A stretch of DNA of 64,000 nt from Candidatus Aalborgicola defluviihabitans. GTDB lineage: Bacteria > Pseudomonadota > Gammaproteobacteria > Burkholderiales > Burkholderiaceae_C. Position numbers and translations under genes: made by a program. Below, one piece after another: positions 43,027 through 52,125 of the stretch. The stretch spans positions 248,001 to 312,000 of the forward strand of contig JADIXX010000003.1 of NCBI GenBank assembly GCA_016705575.1, in the 5' to 3' direction. The first letter of the stretch is position 1; each line of letters starts with the position of its first letter. The notes under the pieces are model-generated. The model was not told where the DNA came from and did no database searches. It saw only the letters and a program-made list of their open reading frames with translations.

Positions 43027-43216
43027 AGCACCCCGGCCCCGCTTTGATAGTCAACATTGCTGTCGTGGGCTTAGATGGTTTCTCCTGCAAACACCACAAG
43101 GTGATTTTTGTGGGCAACAAGTTCCATGGTTCCAATTGCCTGTACACGGTACTGGCAGCGCAAATTCCTGGCAAATCAGACTGGCGACTATCGATGTGCG
43201 CGCTTTGTGTGGCGCG

Positions 43217-43693
43217 TTACTGAACCGATACTTCAACCCGGCGGGCTTCGCTGTCGGCGCCCGTCGCCAGTGTCTGCTCAGGCTTCTTGAGTTCGACTTT
43301 GTCCTGCGCAACACCCAGCGCCCCAAGCGTATCCCGAACCTTCAGGGCGCGCTGCTTTGCCAACTCTGCGTTCATGGCTGGGTCGCCGGTGGCATCATGA
43401 AAACCACTGATGACAACGCTCTTGCCTGCGGCAGCCGCACGCACGATATCTGTCAGAGCCTCATTCGCTCCCGCAGCCAGATCGGACTTGCCGGATGCAA
43501 AGTAAAACATCACGATGCCGTTCACCACCTTCACGCTCGCGCCGTCTGCCGCGACAGCCGCGACTGCGGGTTTGACAGCCATCTGGTTCTTTGAATATTG
43601 TGTGACGCCCAGCACCAGCGCGACAACCAGGGCAATTACGCCAAAAACCACACCTAAAACAACACCAATGTTGTCGTCGTCCTGAGAACCCAT
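43217..43693 (-). CDS. OmpA-family protein with N-terminal membrane segment
   Basis: A 158-residue protein: one membrane helix at residues about 10-30 (VVLGVVFGVIALVVALVLGV), then an OmpA C-terminal peptidoglycan-binding-like domain (VMFYFASGKSDLAAGANEAL, VVISGFHDATGD, AKQRALKVRDTL). It probably sits in the inner membrane facing the periplasm. ATG 43693 follows GGAG. It is unlinked by strand to the cox genes. Confidence 0.82.
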   Translation of the reverse strand: MGSQDDDNIGVVLGVVFGVIALVVALVLGVTQYSKNQMAVKPAVAAVAADGASVKVVNGIVMFYFASGKSDLAAGANEALTDIVRAAAAGKSVVISGFHDATGDPAMNAELAKQRALKVRDTLGALGVAQDKVELKKPEQTLATGADSEARRVEVSVQ

Positions 43694-43848
43694 GGTTGAA
43701 ACTCCAAAAATATTGAGCTTCAATTGTAAAGTGCCACGAGTCCTGGTCAGTTGCAAGGACCGCCACCATGCCAAGTACAGCTCTTAACCCTGCACCGTCT
43801 CGATACCAGGGCGTGTATCGAAGCACCCGACCGCCTACTGCCCGAAGG

Positions 43849-43896
43849 GTTGAAGTGACCTATGAAACGGTGCGGCGTTGGGCGCACAAGTTCGGT
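43849..43896 (+). pseudogene. IS6-type transposase fragment
   Basis: Sixteen codons, VEVTYETVRRWAHKFG, resemble the N-terminal HTH region of IS6/IS26-type transposases (VSYETVRRWVLKFG). No further transposase is readable around it. It ends 7 bases before the FMN reductase stop on the other strand. Confidence 0.5.
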
Positions 43897-43903
43897 ATGA
43901 CGC

Positions 43904-44452
43904 TCAGATGTGTTTCTTGACCCAGGCGACGTAAGTGTCCACCCAAGCTTGCAGGAACTTTTCGGTGCCTGCATTGAGTTTGCCGGCAGCGTCATAGAGC
44001 CCTTCCTTGTTATGGAGGAAGACCTCAGGCTGGGCTAAGGTGTGCATGTTCAGAAACACCAGCACGTTGCGCAGATGCTGCTGGGCCATGGCCGTGCCAA
44101 TTGGGCCGATGGACGTGCCGACGATACCGGCAGGCTTGCCCTCAAAAGCGCTGGTCCCATAAGGCCGCGAACCGTGGTCGATGGCGTTTTTAAGCACGCC
44201 GGGAATCGACCGGTTGTATTCAGGTGTCACAAACAGAACGCCCTGGGCGCCCTTGATGTCACTCTTCATACGCAGTACCTGTGGCGCCTGCTGCGCGTCG
44301 TCATCCTGGTTGTACAGCGGCAAATCATCAATGCGCACGTATTTGAATTGAAAGTCCGCCGGAAACATCTTTTCGAGCGCACCGGCCAGCTTGCGGTTGA
44401 ATGAATCCTTGCGAAGACTACCGACGATGACGGCGATCACAAAATTAGCCAT
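43904..44452 (-). CDS. NADPH-dependent FMN reductase (ChrR/YieF-like)
   Basis: A 182-residue flavodoxin-like reductase with IVGSLRKDSFNRKLAGAL near the N-terminus, TPEYNRSIPGVLKNAIDHGS and the IGPIGTAMAQQHLR helix, all typical of the NADPH:FMN/quinone reductase group. These enzymes reduce quinones or chromate to limit redox stress. ATG 44452 is used; an upstream in-frame start at 44,494 lacks support. Confidence 0.88.
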   Translation of the reverse strand: MANFVIAVIVGSLRKDSFNRKLAGALEKMFPADFQFKYVRIDDLPLYNQDDDAQQAPQVLRMKSDIKGAQGVLFVTPEYNRSIPGVLKNAIDHGSRPYGTSAFEGKPAGIVGTSIGPIGTAMAQQHLRNVLVFLNMHTLAQPEVFLHNKEGLYDAAGKLNAGTEKFLQAWVDTYVAWVKKHI

Positions 44453-44600
44453 GCTGTGCTCCAGAAAACGGCCCACCCATGGGGCAAGCCGCAAGGTTGA
44501 TGAATCAAAGAGATGTCAAGTCATTATGCAGAGCGATTGCAAAATGCGCCAATTCAGTCCAAACGCCCCTCTTCAACTCAGGGTCCGGTCCACCCCATTC

Positions 44601-44846
44601 CTAGGTAATCTTGAATACGGTTCGCTGCGTTTTGCCGCCCACCCTCTCGTCATACGCTGCCCATTGCTTGATGCCTTTGACCAGCACCTGGGCGCTGACG
44701 TCTTTCACCTGCTTCTTGGCCTTGAGACGCGGTGTCAGCCAATCTTGTACGTGGTCATAGCAAATGCCTTCGGGGCCGCTGGGTACCAGCAGTTCTTTGC
44801 CGGCCACATGGCCGGATGGCGTTACGGTGAGGATAGTTGCGGGCAT
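44601..44846 (-). CDS. Small unknown protein next to MFS transporter
   Basis: An 81-residue protein beginning MPATILTVTPSGHVAGKELL and ending QRTVFKIT, with no recognised domain, no signal peptide and no membrane helix. Its ATG is 4 bases past the stop of the MFS gene, so the two are probably co-translated. Function unknown. Confidence 0.6.
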   Translation of the reverse strand: MPATILTVTPSGHVAGKELLVPSGPEGICYDHVQDWLTPRLKAKKQVKDVSAQVLVKGIKQWAAYDERVGGKTQRTVFKIT

Positions 44847-44850
44847 GGTG

Positions 44851-46290
44851 TTAAGTGCGTAGCTCTGCTGGATTATTGGCTGGTGCCTCGCTGCCCTTGC
44901 TGACGCTCTCACCGTCTTGCGGTTGCAGCGTCCAGAATGACAGCGACGACACCACGGTCAATGCGGCCAGTGTCAAAAAGGCGTGGTGCAGCGAGGATGT
45001 GACCGCCACGCGGTCCGATTGGGACATGCCATTTAGAAAATATGCTGTCGTCAACGACCCAAACGCCAGACCAAAACTCATGGACATTTGTTGCAATGTG
45101 CTGGCCATGGTGCTGGCCATGGCGGCATCCGCTGCGTCAATGTCGGCATAGGCCATGGAGTTCATGCTCGAAAACTGCAGCGAGTTAAACAAGCCAAGCG
45201 CCAGCCCGATGGCCACGATGGCGAACATCGGCGTCCCCTCCCCAACCAGTGAGTAGCTGGCAATGACGCAGGCTACCAGCAATGTGTTCACGATCAGCAC
45301 CTGCCGGAAGCCAAAGCGTTTGAGCATGGGGGCGGAGAGCACCTTCATGGCCATTGCGGCGACCGCAGCAGGCATCATCAACAAGCCTGACTGCCAGGCG
45401 GGCAGCCCCAAGCCCAGTTGGTACAGTAGCGGCAGCAAAAACGGCATGCCACCCACGCCCAGCCGTGTCACAAAGCCGCCCAGCACCGAAACCCGAAACG
45501 TGCGCGTCGACAGGAGCGACAAGCGCAATAGCGGATAGGGCACCCGCTTGGCGTGCCAGCCATAGCCCACCAGCAGCGCCAAGGACATGGCCGCCAACAT
45601 GACCAAATTGACAGGGGAGAGGTTGGTTTCACCAAATACCTCCAGCAGCCATGAGAGCAGGCCGGCCCCACTGGCAAACAACAACAGGCCGCGCACATCC
45701 AGCGTGCGCTGGGTTTCGCTGCGGTAATTGGGCATGTAATTTTTGGCAAACCAGAGCGCAGCCAAGCCGACCGGTACGTTCACAAAAAAGATGTCGCGCC
45801 AGGACGCCCAATGCACGATCAACCCGCCCACGGTGGGCCCCAATAACGGCCCCAACAGCGCTGGAATAATCACAAAGTTCATGGCTTGCAGCAGTTCGCC
45901 CTTGGAGAAAGTGCGCACAATGGCCATGCGGCCTACTGGCATCATCATGGCCGCCGCAATTCCCTGGGGCACACGCGAGGCGACCAACATGGTGGAATTT
46001 ACCGCCAGACCGCATAGCACCGACGACACGGTGAACAGGGCCACCGCCAACATGAAGATACGCCGGCTGCCATAGCGCTCGGCCAGCCAACCGCTGATGG
46101 GAATACTCACCGCCAGGCTCAGGATGTAGCTGGTCACCACTGCCTTCAGGCTCAAGGGCGTAACACCCAGGTTCGCTGCCATGGCCGGGATGCCGGTATT
46201 GACGATGGTGGAGTCCAGCTGCTCCATGAACAACGCCGTGGCAACCACCCAGGGAAGGTAGCGCTTTGTTGTGGCGGAACTGGCAACCAT
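44851..46290 (-). CDS. MFS drug exporter, DHA2 (EmrB/QacA) family
   Basis: A 479-residue protein with about 14 hydrophobic segments. It starts with the DHA2 pattern FMEQLDSTIVNTGIPAMAANL; motif A-like GWLAERYGSRRIFM follows, then RVPQGIAAAMMMPVGRM. It exports drugs or toxic compounds with proton antiport. It is divergent from bkdA1. The exporter, small protein and FMN reductase share a strand, and may form one stress operon. Confidence 0.9.
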   Translation of the reverse strand: MVASSATTKRYLPWVVATALFMEQLDSTIVNTGIPAMAANLGVTPLSLKAVVTSYILSLAVSIPISGWLAERYGSRRIFMLAVALFTVSSVLCGLAVNSTMLVASRVPQGIAAAMMMPVGRMAIVRTFSKGELLQAMNFVIIPALLGPLLGPTVGGLIVHWASWRDIFFVNVPVGLAALWFAKNYMPNYRSETQRTLDVRGLLLFASGAGLLSWLLEVFGETNLSPVNLVMLAAMSLALLVGYGWHAKRVPYPLLRLSLLSTRTFRVSVLGGFVTRLGVGGMPFLLPLLYQLGLGLPAWQSGLLMMPAAVAAMAMKVLSAPMLKRFGFRQVLIVNTLLVACVIASYSLVGEGTPMFAIVAIGLALGLFNSLQFSSMNSMAYADIDAADAAMASTMASTLQQMSMSFGLAFGSLTTAYFLNGMSQSDRVAVTSSLHHAFLTLAALTVVSSLSFWTLQPQDGESVSKGSEAPANNPAELRT

Positions 46291-46524
46291 GTCAAATGGT
46301 AGCGATAACCGAGCGCCCTTGTGGGTGCTTCGGGAAACCCCCCAGTACTTTTTGCAGGCGTGTACAGGGCGGTCCGGCCAAGCCGAGGTATGCTACCCAC
46401 CGCACGCAACGCGCTTGGTGATCCCGGGCGCCGCGCCGCATTGTCCGTCCAGACCTGGCTACCCGCCAGATCGGGGCAACCCCGAAATTTGCTGCAGGCC
46501 ACGATCCTGCAAGGAGTTATGTTG

Positions 46525-47760
46525 ATGCCAACTTACGAGCCACTGCGTCTGCATGTGCCGGAGCCCACCGGGCGACCCGGCCATGACACAGACTTTTCCT
46601 ACCTCCCCATTTCCGAAGCTGGCGCGGTGCGTCGCCCCCCGGTGGATGCCCAGGCGGCGCAAACCAGTGATCTGGCGTTTACGCTGATTCGTGTGCTCGA
46701 CAAGGACGGTCATGCGGTCGGCCCTTGGGCACCCGACCTCAGCGTGGCGCAGTTGCGCAAAGGCATGCGGGCCATGCTCAAGACGCGGGCTTTTGATGCC
46801 CGCATGTTGATTGCGCAGCGGCAGAAAAAAATGTCGTTCTACATGCAGTGTCTGGGTGAAGAGGCGATTGCCTGCGCCCACGCGCAAGCTCTGGTGGACG
46901 GCGACATGTGCTTCCCCACCTACCGCCAGCAAGGCTTGCTGCTCGCACGCGACGATGTGTCCATGGTGGACATGATTTGCCAGCTCTATTCCAATGAGCA
47001 CGATCCGCTCAAGGGTCGCCAACTGCCGGTGATGTACTCCAGCAAGAGGCAGGGCTTTTTCTCCATCTCCGGCAATCTGGCCACGCAAGTGATCCAGGCC
47101 GTCGGCTGGGGCATGGCCTCCGCCATCAAAGGTGATACCAAGGTGGCCTCCGCCTGGATTGGCGACGGCGCCACAGCGGAAGCAGACTTCAGCACTGCCA
47201 TCACCTTTGCACATGTGTACCGCGCACCGGTCATTCTGAATGTGGTGAACAACCAGTGGGCCATTTCTACCTTCCAGGCCATTGCCGGAGGTGAAGGCAC
47301 CACCTTTGCCGCACGCGGTGTGGGTAGTGGTATTGCCTCCCTGCGGGTGGATGGCAACGACTTTCTGGCGGTATATGCCGCCTCGCAATGGGCGCTGGAA
47401 CGCGCCCGGCGCAACCTGGGCCCCACCCTGATTGAGTGGGTGACCTTCCGCGCCGGCCCCCACTCCACGTCCGACGACCCCAGTAAGTACCGCCCGGCGA
47501 ATGACGCTGCGCGCTTCCCCCTGGGGGACCCCATTAACCGCCTTAAACAACACCTGATCGGGCTGGGGGACTGGTCCGATGCCGAGCACGACGCCACGCA
47601 AAAGGAGCTGGAAGCCGATGTAGCCGCTGCGCAAAAAGAAGCCGAGCAATACGGCACCCTGGCCGATGGCAACATGCGCAGCCCGGCTGAAATGTTTGAA
47701 GATGTGTACAAAGAAATGCCCGCGCACCTGCGCCGGCAGCGACAGGAGTTGGGAATATGA
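46525..47760 (+). CDS. bkdA1: 2-oxoisovalerate dehydrogenase E1 alpha subunit
   Basis: A 411-residue thiamin diphosphate-dependent E1 alpha. It begins MPTYEPLRLHVPEPTGRPG like Pseudomonas BkdA1 and has the ThDP motif GDGATAEADF with NNQWAIST, plus the phosphorylation-loop region PHSTSDDPSKYRP. It decarboxylates branched-chain 2-oxoacids from Val, Leu and Ile. ATG 46525 is chosen because AAGGAG lies 8 bases upstream, too close to ATG 46519. Confidence 0.95.
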   Translation: MPTYEPLRLHVPEPTGRPGHDTDFSYLPISEAGAVRRPPVDAQAAQTSDLAFTLIRVLDKDGHAVGPWAPDLSVAQLRKGMRAMLKTRAFDARMLIAQRQKKMSFYMQCLGEEAIACAHAQALVDGDMCFPTYRQQGLLLARDDVSMVDMICQLYSNEHDPLKGRQLPVMYSSKRQGFFSISGNLATQVIQAVGWGMASAIKGDTKVASAWIGDGATAEADFSTAITFAHVYRAPVILNVVNNQWAISTFQAIAGGEGTTFAARGVGSGIASLRVDGNDFLAVYAASQWALERARRNLGPTLIEWVTFRAGPHSTSDDPSKYRPANDAARFPLGDPINRLKQHLIGLGDWSDAEHDATQKELEADVAAAQKEAEQYGTLADGNMRSPAEMFEDVYKEMPAHLRRQRQELGI

Positions 47761-48776
47761 GCAACACCCCTATGACCATGATCCAGGCGCTGCGGTCGGC
47801 CATGGATGTGATGCTGGAGCGAGACGATAACGTGGTGGTGTACGGCCAGGACGTGGGTTATTTCGGTGGCGTTTTCCGTTGCACCGAAGGCCTGCAAAAA
47901 AAGTACGGCACCTCGCGCGTGTTTGATACGCCCATCTCCGAAGGCGGCATTGTAGGAACTGCTGTGGGCATGGGCGCCTATGGACTGCGCCCGGTGGTGG
48001 AAATCCAGTTTGCCGACTATTTCTACCCGGCCAGCGACCAGATCGTGTCGGAAGCGGCGCGCCTGCGCTACCGATCGGCGGGTGACTTCACCTGCCCCAT
48101 CACTATCCGCATGCCCTGCGGCGGCGGCATCTACGGTGGCCAAACCCACAGCCAAAGCCCTGAGGCCATGTTCACCCAGGTTTGCGGTCTGCGCACGGTG
48201 ATGCCGTCCAACCCGTACGACGCCAAGGGCTTGCTGATCGCCTCGATCGAGAATGACGACCCGGTCATCTTTTTGGAACCCAAGCGCCTGTACAACGGCC
48301 CGTTTGACGGCCACCACGACAAACCGGTCGTGCCCTGGTCCAAGCACCCCATGGGTTCCGTGCCCGACGGCTACTACACGGTGCCACTGGACAAAGCTGT
48401 GGTGTTTCGCCCCGGCAACGCGCTGACCGTGTTGGCCTACGGCACCATGGTCTATGTCTGTGAAGCGGCAGCCCAGGCGAGCGGCATCGATGCGGAGATC
48501 ATCGACCTGCGCTCGATCTGGCCACTGGATCTGGAAACCATTGTGGCCTCGGTCAAGAAGACCGGCCGCTGCGCGGTGGTGCATGAAGCCACGCGCACCA
48601 GTGGCTTTGGTGCTGAGCTGATCGCCTTGGTCCAAGAAGAATGCTTCTACCACCTGGAAGCGCCCATTGAGCGGGTGGCAGGATGGGATACACCCTATCC
48701 GCACGCCCAGGAGTGGAACTATTTTCCTGGCCCCAAGCGGGTCGCAGAAGCGTTCAAGCGCGCGATGGAGGCATGA
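47757..48776 (+). CDS. bkdA2: 2-oxoisovalerate dehydrogenase E1 beta subunit
   Basis: A 339-residue transketolase-like beta subunit (VYGQDVGYFGGVFRCTEGL, FDTPISEGGIVGTAVGMG, HSQSPEAMF). It forms the E1 tetramer with the alpha subunit. Its ATG overlaps the alpha stop by 4 bases and its TGA overlaps the bkdB ATG by one base, so the genes are translationally coupled. Confidence 0.95.
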   Translation: MSNTPMTMIQALRSAMDVMLERDDNVVVYGQDVGYFGGVFRCTEGLQKKYGTSRVFDTPISEGGIVGTAVGMGAYGLRPVVEIQFADYFYPASDQIVSEAARLRYRSAGDFTCPITIRMPCGGGIYGGQTHSQSPEAMFTQVCGLRTVMPSNPYDAKGLLIASIENDDPVIFLEPKRLYNGPFDGHHDKPVVPWSKHPMGSVPDGYYTVPLDKAVVFRPGNALTVLAYGTMVYVCEAAAQASGIDAEIIDLRSIWPLDLETIVASVKKTGRCAVVHEATRTSGFGAELIALVQEECFYHLEAPIERVAGWDTPYPHAQEWNYFPGPKRVAEAFKRAMEA

Positions 48777-50137
48777 TGGGTATTCACATAATCAAGATGC
48801 CGGATATCGGCGAAGGCATTGCAGAAGTCGAATTGGTCGCCTGGCATGTGCAGGTCGGTGACATGGTGGCCGAGGACCAGATCCTTGCCGATGTGATGAC
48901 CGATAAAGCCACGGTGGAAATTCCCTCGTCAGTCGCTGGCAAGGTACTGGCCCTGGGCGGCGCGGTGGGCCAGGTGATGGCCGTGGGCTCCGAAGTGATC
49001 CGCATTGAGGTGGAAGGTGCCGGAAACCTTAAGCAAAACGAGCCTCCAGCCCTCGTCAATACTACACAGACAGCTACCAATTCAATAGCAACTGCAAAAA
49101 CGCTTGTGGCAACCGAGGCGATAGCCCCAGCGCATCCGCCAACCTCCGTTCAGGCTGCGCCTGTCGAAGCCCCTCGATCCGCTCAGGGTGAACGGAAAAA
49201 TGGGTCGGCACCCGCGTACAACGGCAAAGCCCCCGCAGCCCTGGTGCGAGCCCCCGGCGACAAGCCCATCGCCTCACCCGCCGTGCGCCGCCAGGCCTGG
49301 GACCTGGGTGTGGAGTTGCAATTTGTGCCGGGCACCGGTACCGCCGGACGCATCACGCATGAGGACCTGCAGGCCTATGTGGCCCGCGCAGCGCACTCAC
49401 AGCCTGCGGGTGTGGCCGACCAGCGCTATGCCCAGCGCCTGGATGAGCAAGCCATTCCCGTCATCGGCCTGCGCCGCAAGATCGCGCAGAAGATGCAAGA
49501 TGCCAAGCGCCGCATTCCCCACTTCACCTATGTAGAAGAAGTGGATATGACCGAGCTCGAAGCCCTGCGTGTTCGGCTCAATACCCTGCACGGCAAGGAG
49601 CGCGGTCGGCTGACGGTACTGCCTTTCCTCGTTCGCGCCATGGTGTTGGCCGTGCGCGAGCACCCTGAGGTCAACGTCCGGTTTGACGATGAAGCATCGG
49701 TGATCACACGCTATGGCGCCGTGCATTTGGGGCTGGCCACGCAAACCGATGGTGGCCTGATGGTGCCGGTGATTCGCCATGCCGAAACGCTGGACCTGTG
49801 GGCCTGTGCGGCCGAGATCGCGCGCCTGGCCGAAGCCGCGCGCACCGGCAAGGCTACGCGTGACGAGCTGACCGGTTCAACGCTCACGCTTACCAGCCTG
49901 GGTGCCTTGGGTGGCATCGTCAGCACGCCCGTGATCAACCACCCCGAGGTAGCCATCGTCGGTGTCAACCGCATGGTCGAACGCCCCATGGTGCGCAATG
50001 GCGCAGTCGTGGTGCGCCAGATGATGAACCTGTCGTCAAGTTTCGACCACCGCGTGGTGGACGGCATGAACGCGGCGCAATATGTACAAAAAATACGTGG
50101 CTACCTGGAATGTCCGGCCACCTTGTTTTTGGAGTAA
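48776..50137 (+). CDS. bkdB: Branched-chain 2-oxoacid dehydrogenase E2 (lipoamide acyltransferase)
   Basis: A 453-residue E2: lipoyl domain at residues 1-80 with the lipoylated Lys in VMTDKATVEIPS; linker 81-155; peripheral subunit-binding domain about 160-200 (ASPAVRRQAWDLGVELQFV); catalytic CAT domain from about 225, with SSSFDHRVVDGMNAA holding the active-site His. The linker is unusual: two different dispersed repeats lie in it in frame (residues about 89-105 and 124-140). Confidence 0.94.
   Translation: MGIHIIKMPDIGEGIAEVELVAWHVQVGDMVAEDQILADVMTDKATVEIPSSVAGKVLALGGAVGQVMAVGSEVIRIEVEGAGNLKQNEPPALVNTTQTATNSIATAKTLVATEAIAPAHPPTSVQAAPVEAPRSAQGERKNGSAPAYNGKAPAALVRAPGDKPIASPAVRRQAWDLGVELQFVPGTGTAGRITHEDLQAYVARAAHSQPAGVADQRYAQRLDEQAIPVIGLRRKIAQKMQDAKRRIPHFTYVEEVDMTELEALRVRLNTLHGKERGRLTVLPFLVRAMVLAVREHPEVNVRFDDEASVITRYGAVHLGLATQTDGGLMVPVIRHAETLDLWACAAEIARLAEAARTGKATRDELTGSTLTLTSLGALGGIVSTPVINHPEVAIVGVNRMVERPMVRNGAVVVRQMMNLSSSFDHRVVDGMNAAQYVQKIRGYLECPATLFLE
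49041..49090 (+). repeat. Dispersed short repeat, copy d, in frame within bkdB
   Basis: The core cagccctcgt (49,047-49,056) is followed by acacagacagctaccaattcaatagcaa, as in copies c and b. It encodes linker residues between the lipoyl and subunit-binding domains without breaking the frame. Confidence 0.7.
49146..49195 (+). repeat. Palindromic repeat in frame within bkdB linker
   Basis: Runs from ccgttcaggctg through cctgtcgaagc and ccctcgat to ctcagggtgaacgg; the ends ccgttca and tgaacgg are inverted. It resembles the widespread proteobacterial palindrome with cgaagccctcga centre. It encodes part of SVQAAPVEAPRSAQGERK. Confidence 0.7.
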
Positions 50138-50143
50138 GTGGAC

Positions 50144-51547
50144 ATGGACATACATCACACAACCCTACTGGTAATCGGGGGTGGCCCCGGCGGCTACATC
50201 ACGGCCATCCGCGCGGCACAACTGGGCATTGCCACCACGCTGGTCGAAGGCGAGCAACTGGGTGGCACCTGCCTGAATGTGGGCTGCATCCCCTCCAAGG
50301 CCATGATCCACGCCGCGGAGGCCTTTCACCAGGCGCACCATTTCATGGGTGACAGCACGCTGGGCATCCATGTTGAGTCGGCACGCATCGACATTGCACA
50401 GACCGTGCGTTGGAAAGACGGCATCGTGGCAAGGCTCACGGGTGGCGTCGGCGCCCTGCTCAAAAAGCATGGTGTCAAGGTCGTCAAGGGCTGGGCCACC
50501 ATGGTGGACGGCAAGACCGTTGACGTGGCGCAAAGCAAGCCGGACGCCAAGCCGTTGCGCATCCAGGGTGAGCACATCGTGCTGGCCACGGGCTCGGTCG
50601 AGCTGGGCCTGCCCGGCATGCCGTTTGGCGGGCGCGTCATCTCGTCCACCCAGGCCTTGTCGCCCGACAGCATCCCCAAGAAATTGGTGGTGGTGGGCGG
50701 CGGCTATATCGGACTGGAGCTGGGCCTGGTCTACCGCAAGCTGGGCTCGGATGTGACCGTGGTCGAGGCGCAAGACCGCATTCTGCCGCTGTACGACGAA
50801 GAGCTGACCAAGCCCGTGGCCGCATCGCTGCGCAAGCTGGGCGTGCAGGTGCTGCTGGGTAGCAAGGTGCAAGGCCTGAACACCGCGGGTGACGCCGTGC
50901 GCGTGCAAGACGCAGCCAGCCGCGAGAGCGAGCTGGCAGCTGACCAAGTGCTGGTGGCCATTGGCCGCGTGCCGCACACCCACGGCTGGGGGCTGGAGAA
51001 ACTGATGTTGGCCATGCAAGGCCGCGCCATCAAGGTAGACGACCAGTGCCGCACATCCATGCGCAACGTCTGGGCGATTGGCGATTTGACGGGCGAGCCC
51101 ATGCTGGCCCACCGGGCCATGGCGCAGGGTGAGATGGTGGCCGAAATCATTTCGGGTAAACGCCGCCATTTCGCCCCTGCGGCCATTGCTGCCGTCTGCT
51201 TCACCGACCCCGAGGTGGTGGTGGCAGGGCTTGCGCCAACGGACGCGGCCAAGGCTGGGCTGGACTGCATCACCGCCCAGTTCCCCTTCGCGGCGAACGG
51301 CCGCGCCATGACGCTGGAATCCACCGACGGTTTTGTGCGCGTGGTCGCCCGGCGTGACAACCACCGCATCGTCGGCTGGCAGGCGGTAGGGGCTGGTGTG
51401 TCGGAGCTGAGCACGGCCTTCTCGCATTCGCTGGAGATGGGCGCTACGCTGGAAGACGTGGCGGGAACCATCCACGCCCACCCAACCTTGGGTGAAGCGG
51501 TGCAAGAGGCGGCGATGCGGGCGCTGGGGCATGCGCTGCATATCTAG
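50144..51547 (+). CDS. lpdV: Dihydrolipoyl dehydrogenase (E3) of the branched-chain complex
   Basis: A 467-residue flavoprotein disulfide reductase: FAD motif VIGGGPGGYITAIRAAQLG, redox-active disulfide GGTCLNVGCIPSK, NAD motif VVVGGGYIGLELG, and C-terminal His-Glu active-site region AHPTLGEAVQE. It reoxidises dihydrolipoamide on the E2. ATG 50144 has GGAG at 9 bases; a GTG at 50,138 is possible. Last gene of the bkd operon. Confidence 0.94.
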   Translation: MDIHHTTLLVIGGGPGGYITAIRAAQLGIATTLVEGEQLGGTCLNVGCIPSKAMIHAAEAFHQAHHFMGDSTLGIHVESARIDIAQTVRWKDGIVARLTGGVGALLKKHGVKVVKGWATMVDGKTVDVAQSKPDAKPLRIQGEHIVLATGSVELGLPGMPFGGRVISSTQALSPDSIPKKLVVVGGGYIGLELGLVYRKLGSDVTVVEAQDRILPLYDEELTKPVAASLRKLGVQVLLGSKVQGLNTAGDAVRVQDAASRESELAADQVLVAIGRVPHTHGWGLEKLMLAMQGRAIKVDDQCRTSMRNVWAIGDLTGEPMLAHRAMAQGEMVAEIISGKRRHFAPAAIAAVCFTDPEVVVAGLAPTDAAKAGLDCITAQFPFAANGRAMTLESTDGFVRVVARRDNHRIVGWQAVGAGVSELSTAFSHSLEMGATLEDVAGTIHAHPTLGEAVQEAAMRALGHALHI

Positions 51548-51570
51548 TTTTGCGGCAAAGTCTTAAGGAA

Positions 51571-51630
51571 AATGGGCCGCTAGCCCTCGTGCAATATAAG
51601 ACTGGTGCTATGTTTACGGTAGCTATTGGG
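51571..51630 (+). repeat. Dispersed short repeat, copy e
   Basis: Contains aatgggccgc, the core tagccctcgt (51,581-51,590) and then aatataag...ggtagctatt. It lies just past the lpdV stop, where it may serve as a transcript end. Confidence 0.7.
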
Positions 51631-51954
51631 GGGTGAATGTACGTTGCACATCCACCGATTGTTCGGAGCGGATGGACCGGGTATCCGTTCCCTTTGCACA
51701 TGATCTCGGGCTGATTTTTTTGGCGCGACTGACGTTGGTTCAGGAGCACCATCCAAGCCAGACTGTGTGGGTGCGATTAAGTCGGCAATGCTGCGAAAGC
51801 GGGTGCTCAATCTGACCGCGCGAACTCACACAATCGAGACAGAGCGGACTTAACGGCTCTTTATTGAATAGCCCGAGACCGGTCATTCGCCATGTGCCCC
51901 AGCGCAGGCAAAATCTACTGGACTCGCTATCCGTTTTCGATGACTGCAAACCGA

Positions 51955-52125
51955 CCTACCGCTGGGGGATGGCGCTGGTGCGCAGGAGACGGGGGGGGTG
52001 TAGAGGCTGAGCCATACTGGGAGTTGGCAAACCAATCACCACCCGACTACCCCGACGATCAGCGCACTACGTGGTGAACCTCAAAAGTGTGGCGGCAACC
52101 GCCCGCCGGGGCGGGGCTGTGTTTT
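51955..52125 (+). pseudogene. IS91-type transposase remnant, C-terminal end
   Basis: The frame ending at TGA 52,077 reads GGVEAEPYWELANQSPPDY then PDDQRTTW, nearly identical to the remnant on the minus strand at 63,048 (GVDAEPNWDQANQSPPEY then PDDQRTTW). DNA similarity is high over about 120 bases and continues past the stop into ccggggcggggctgtgtt. Only the C-terminal end is left. Confidence 0.7.

Noticed and set aside
46986..48704. Long open frame of 572 codons on the minus strand, antisense to bkdA1 and bkdA2
   Set aside because: It mirrors the codon pattern of well-identified plus-strand genes and its translation has no recognisable domain; such antisense frames are usual in high-GC coding DNA.
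50165..51541. 458-codon minus-strand frame antisense to lpdV
   Set aside because: Same reason: shadow of a certain gene with no domain or ribosome site.
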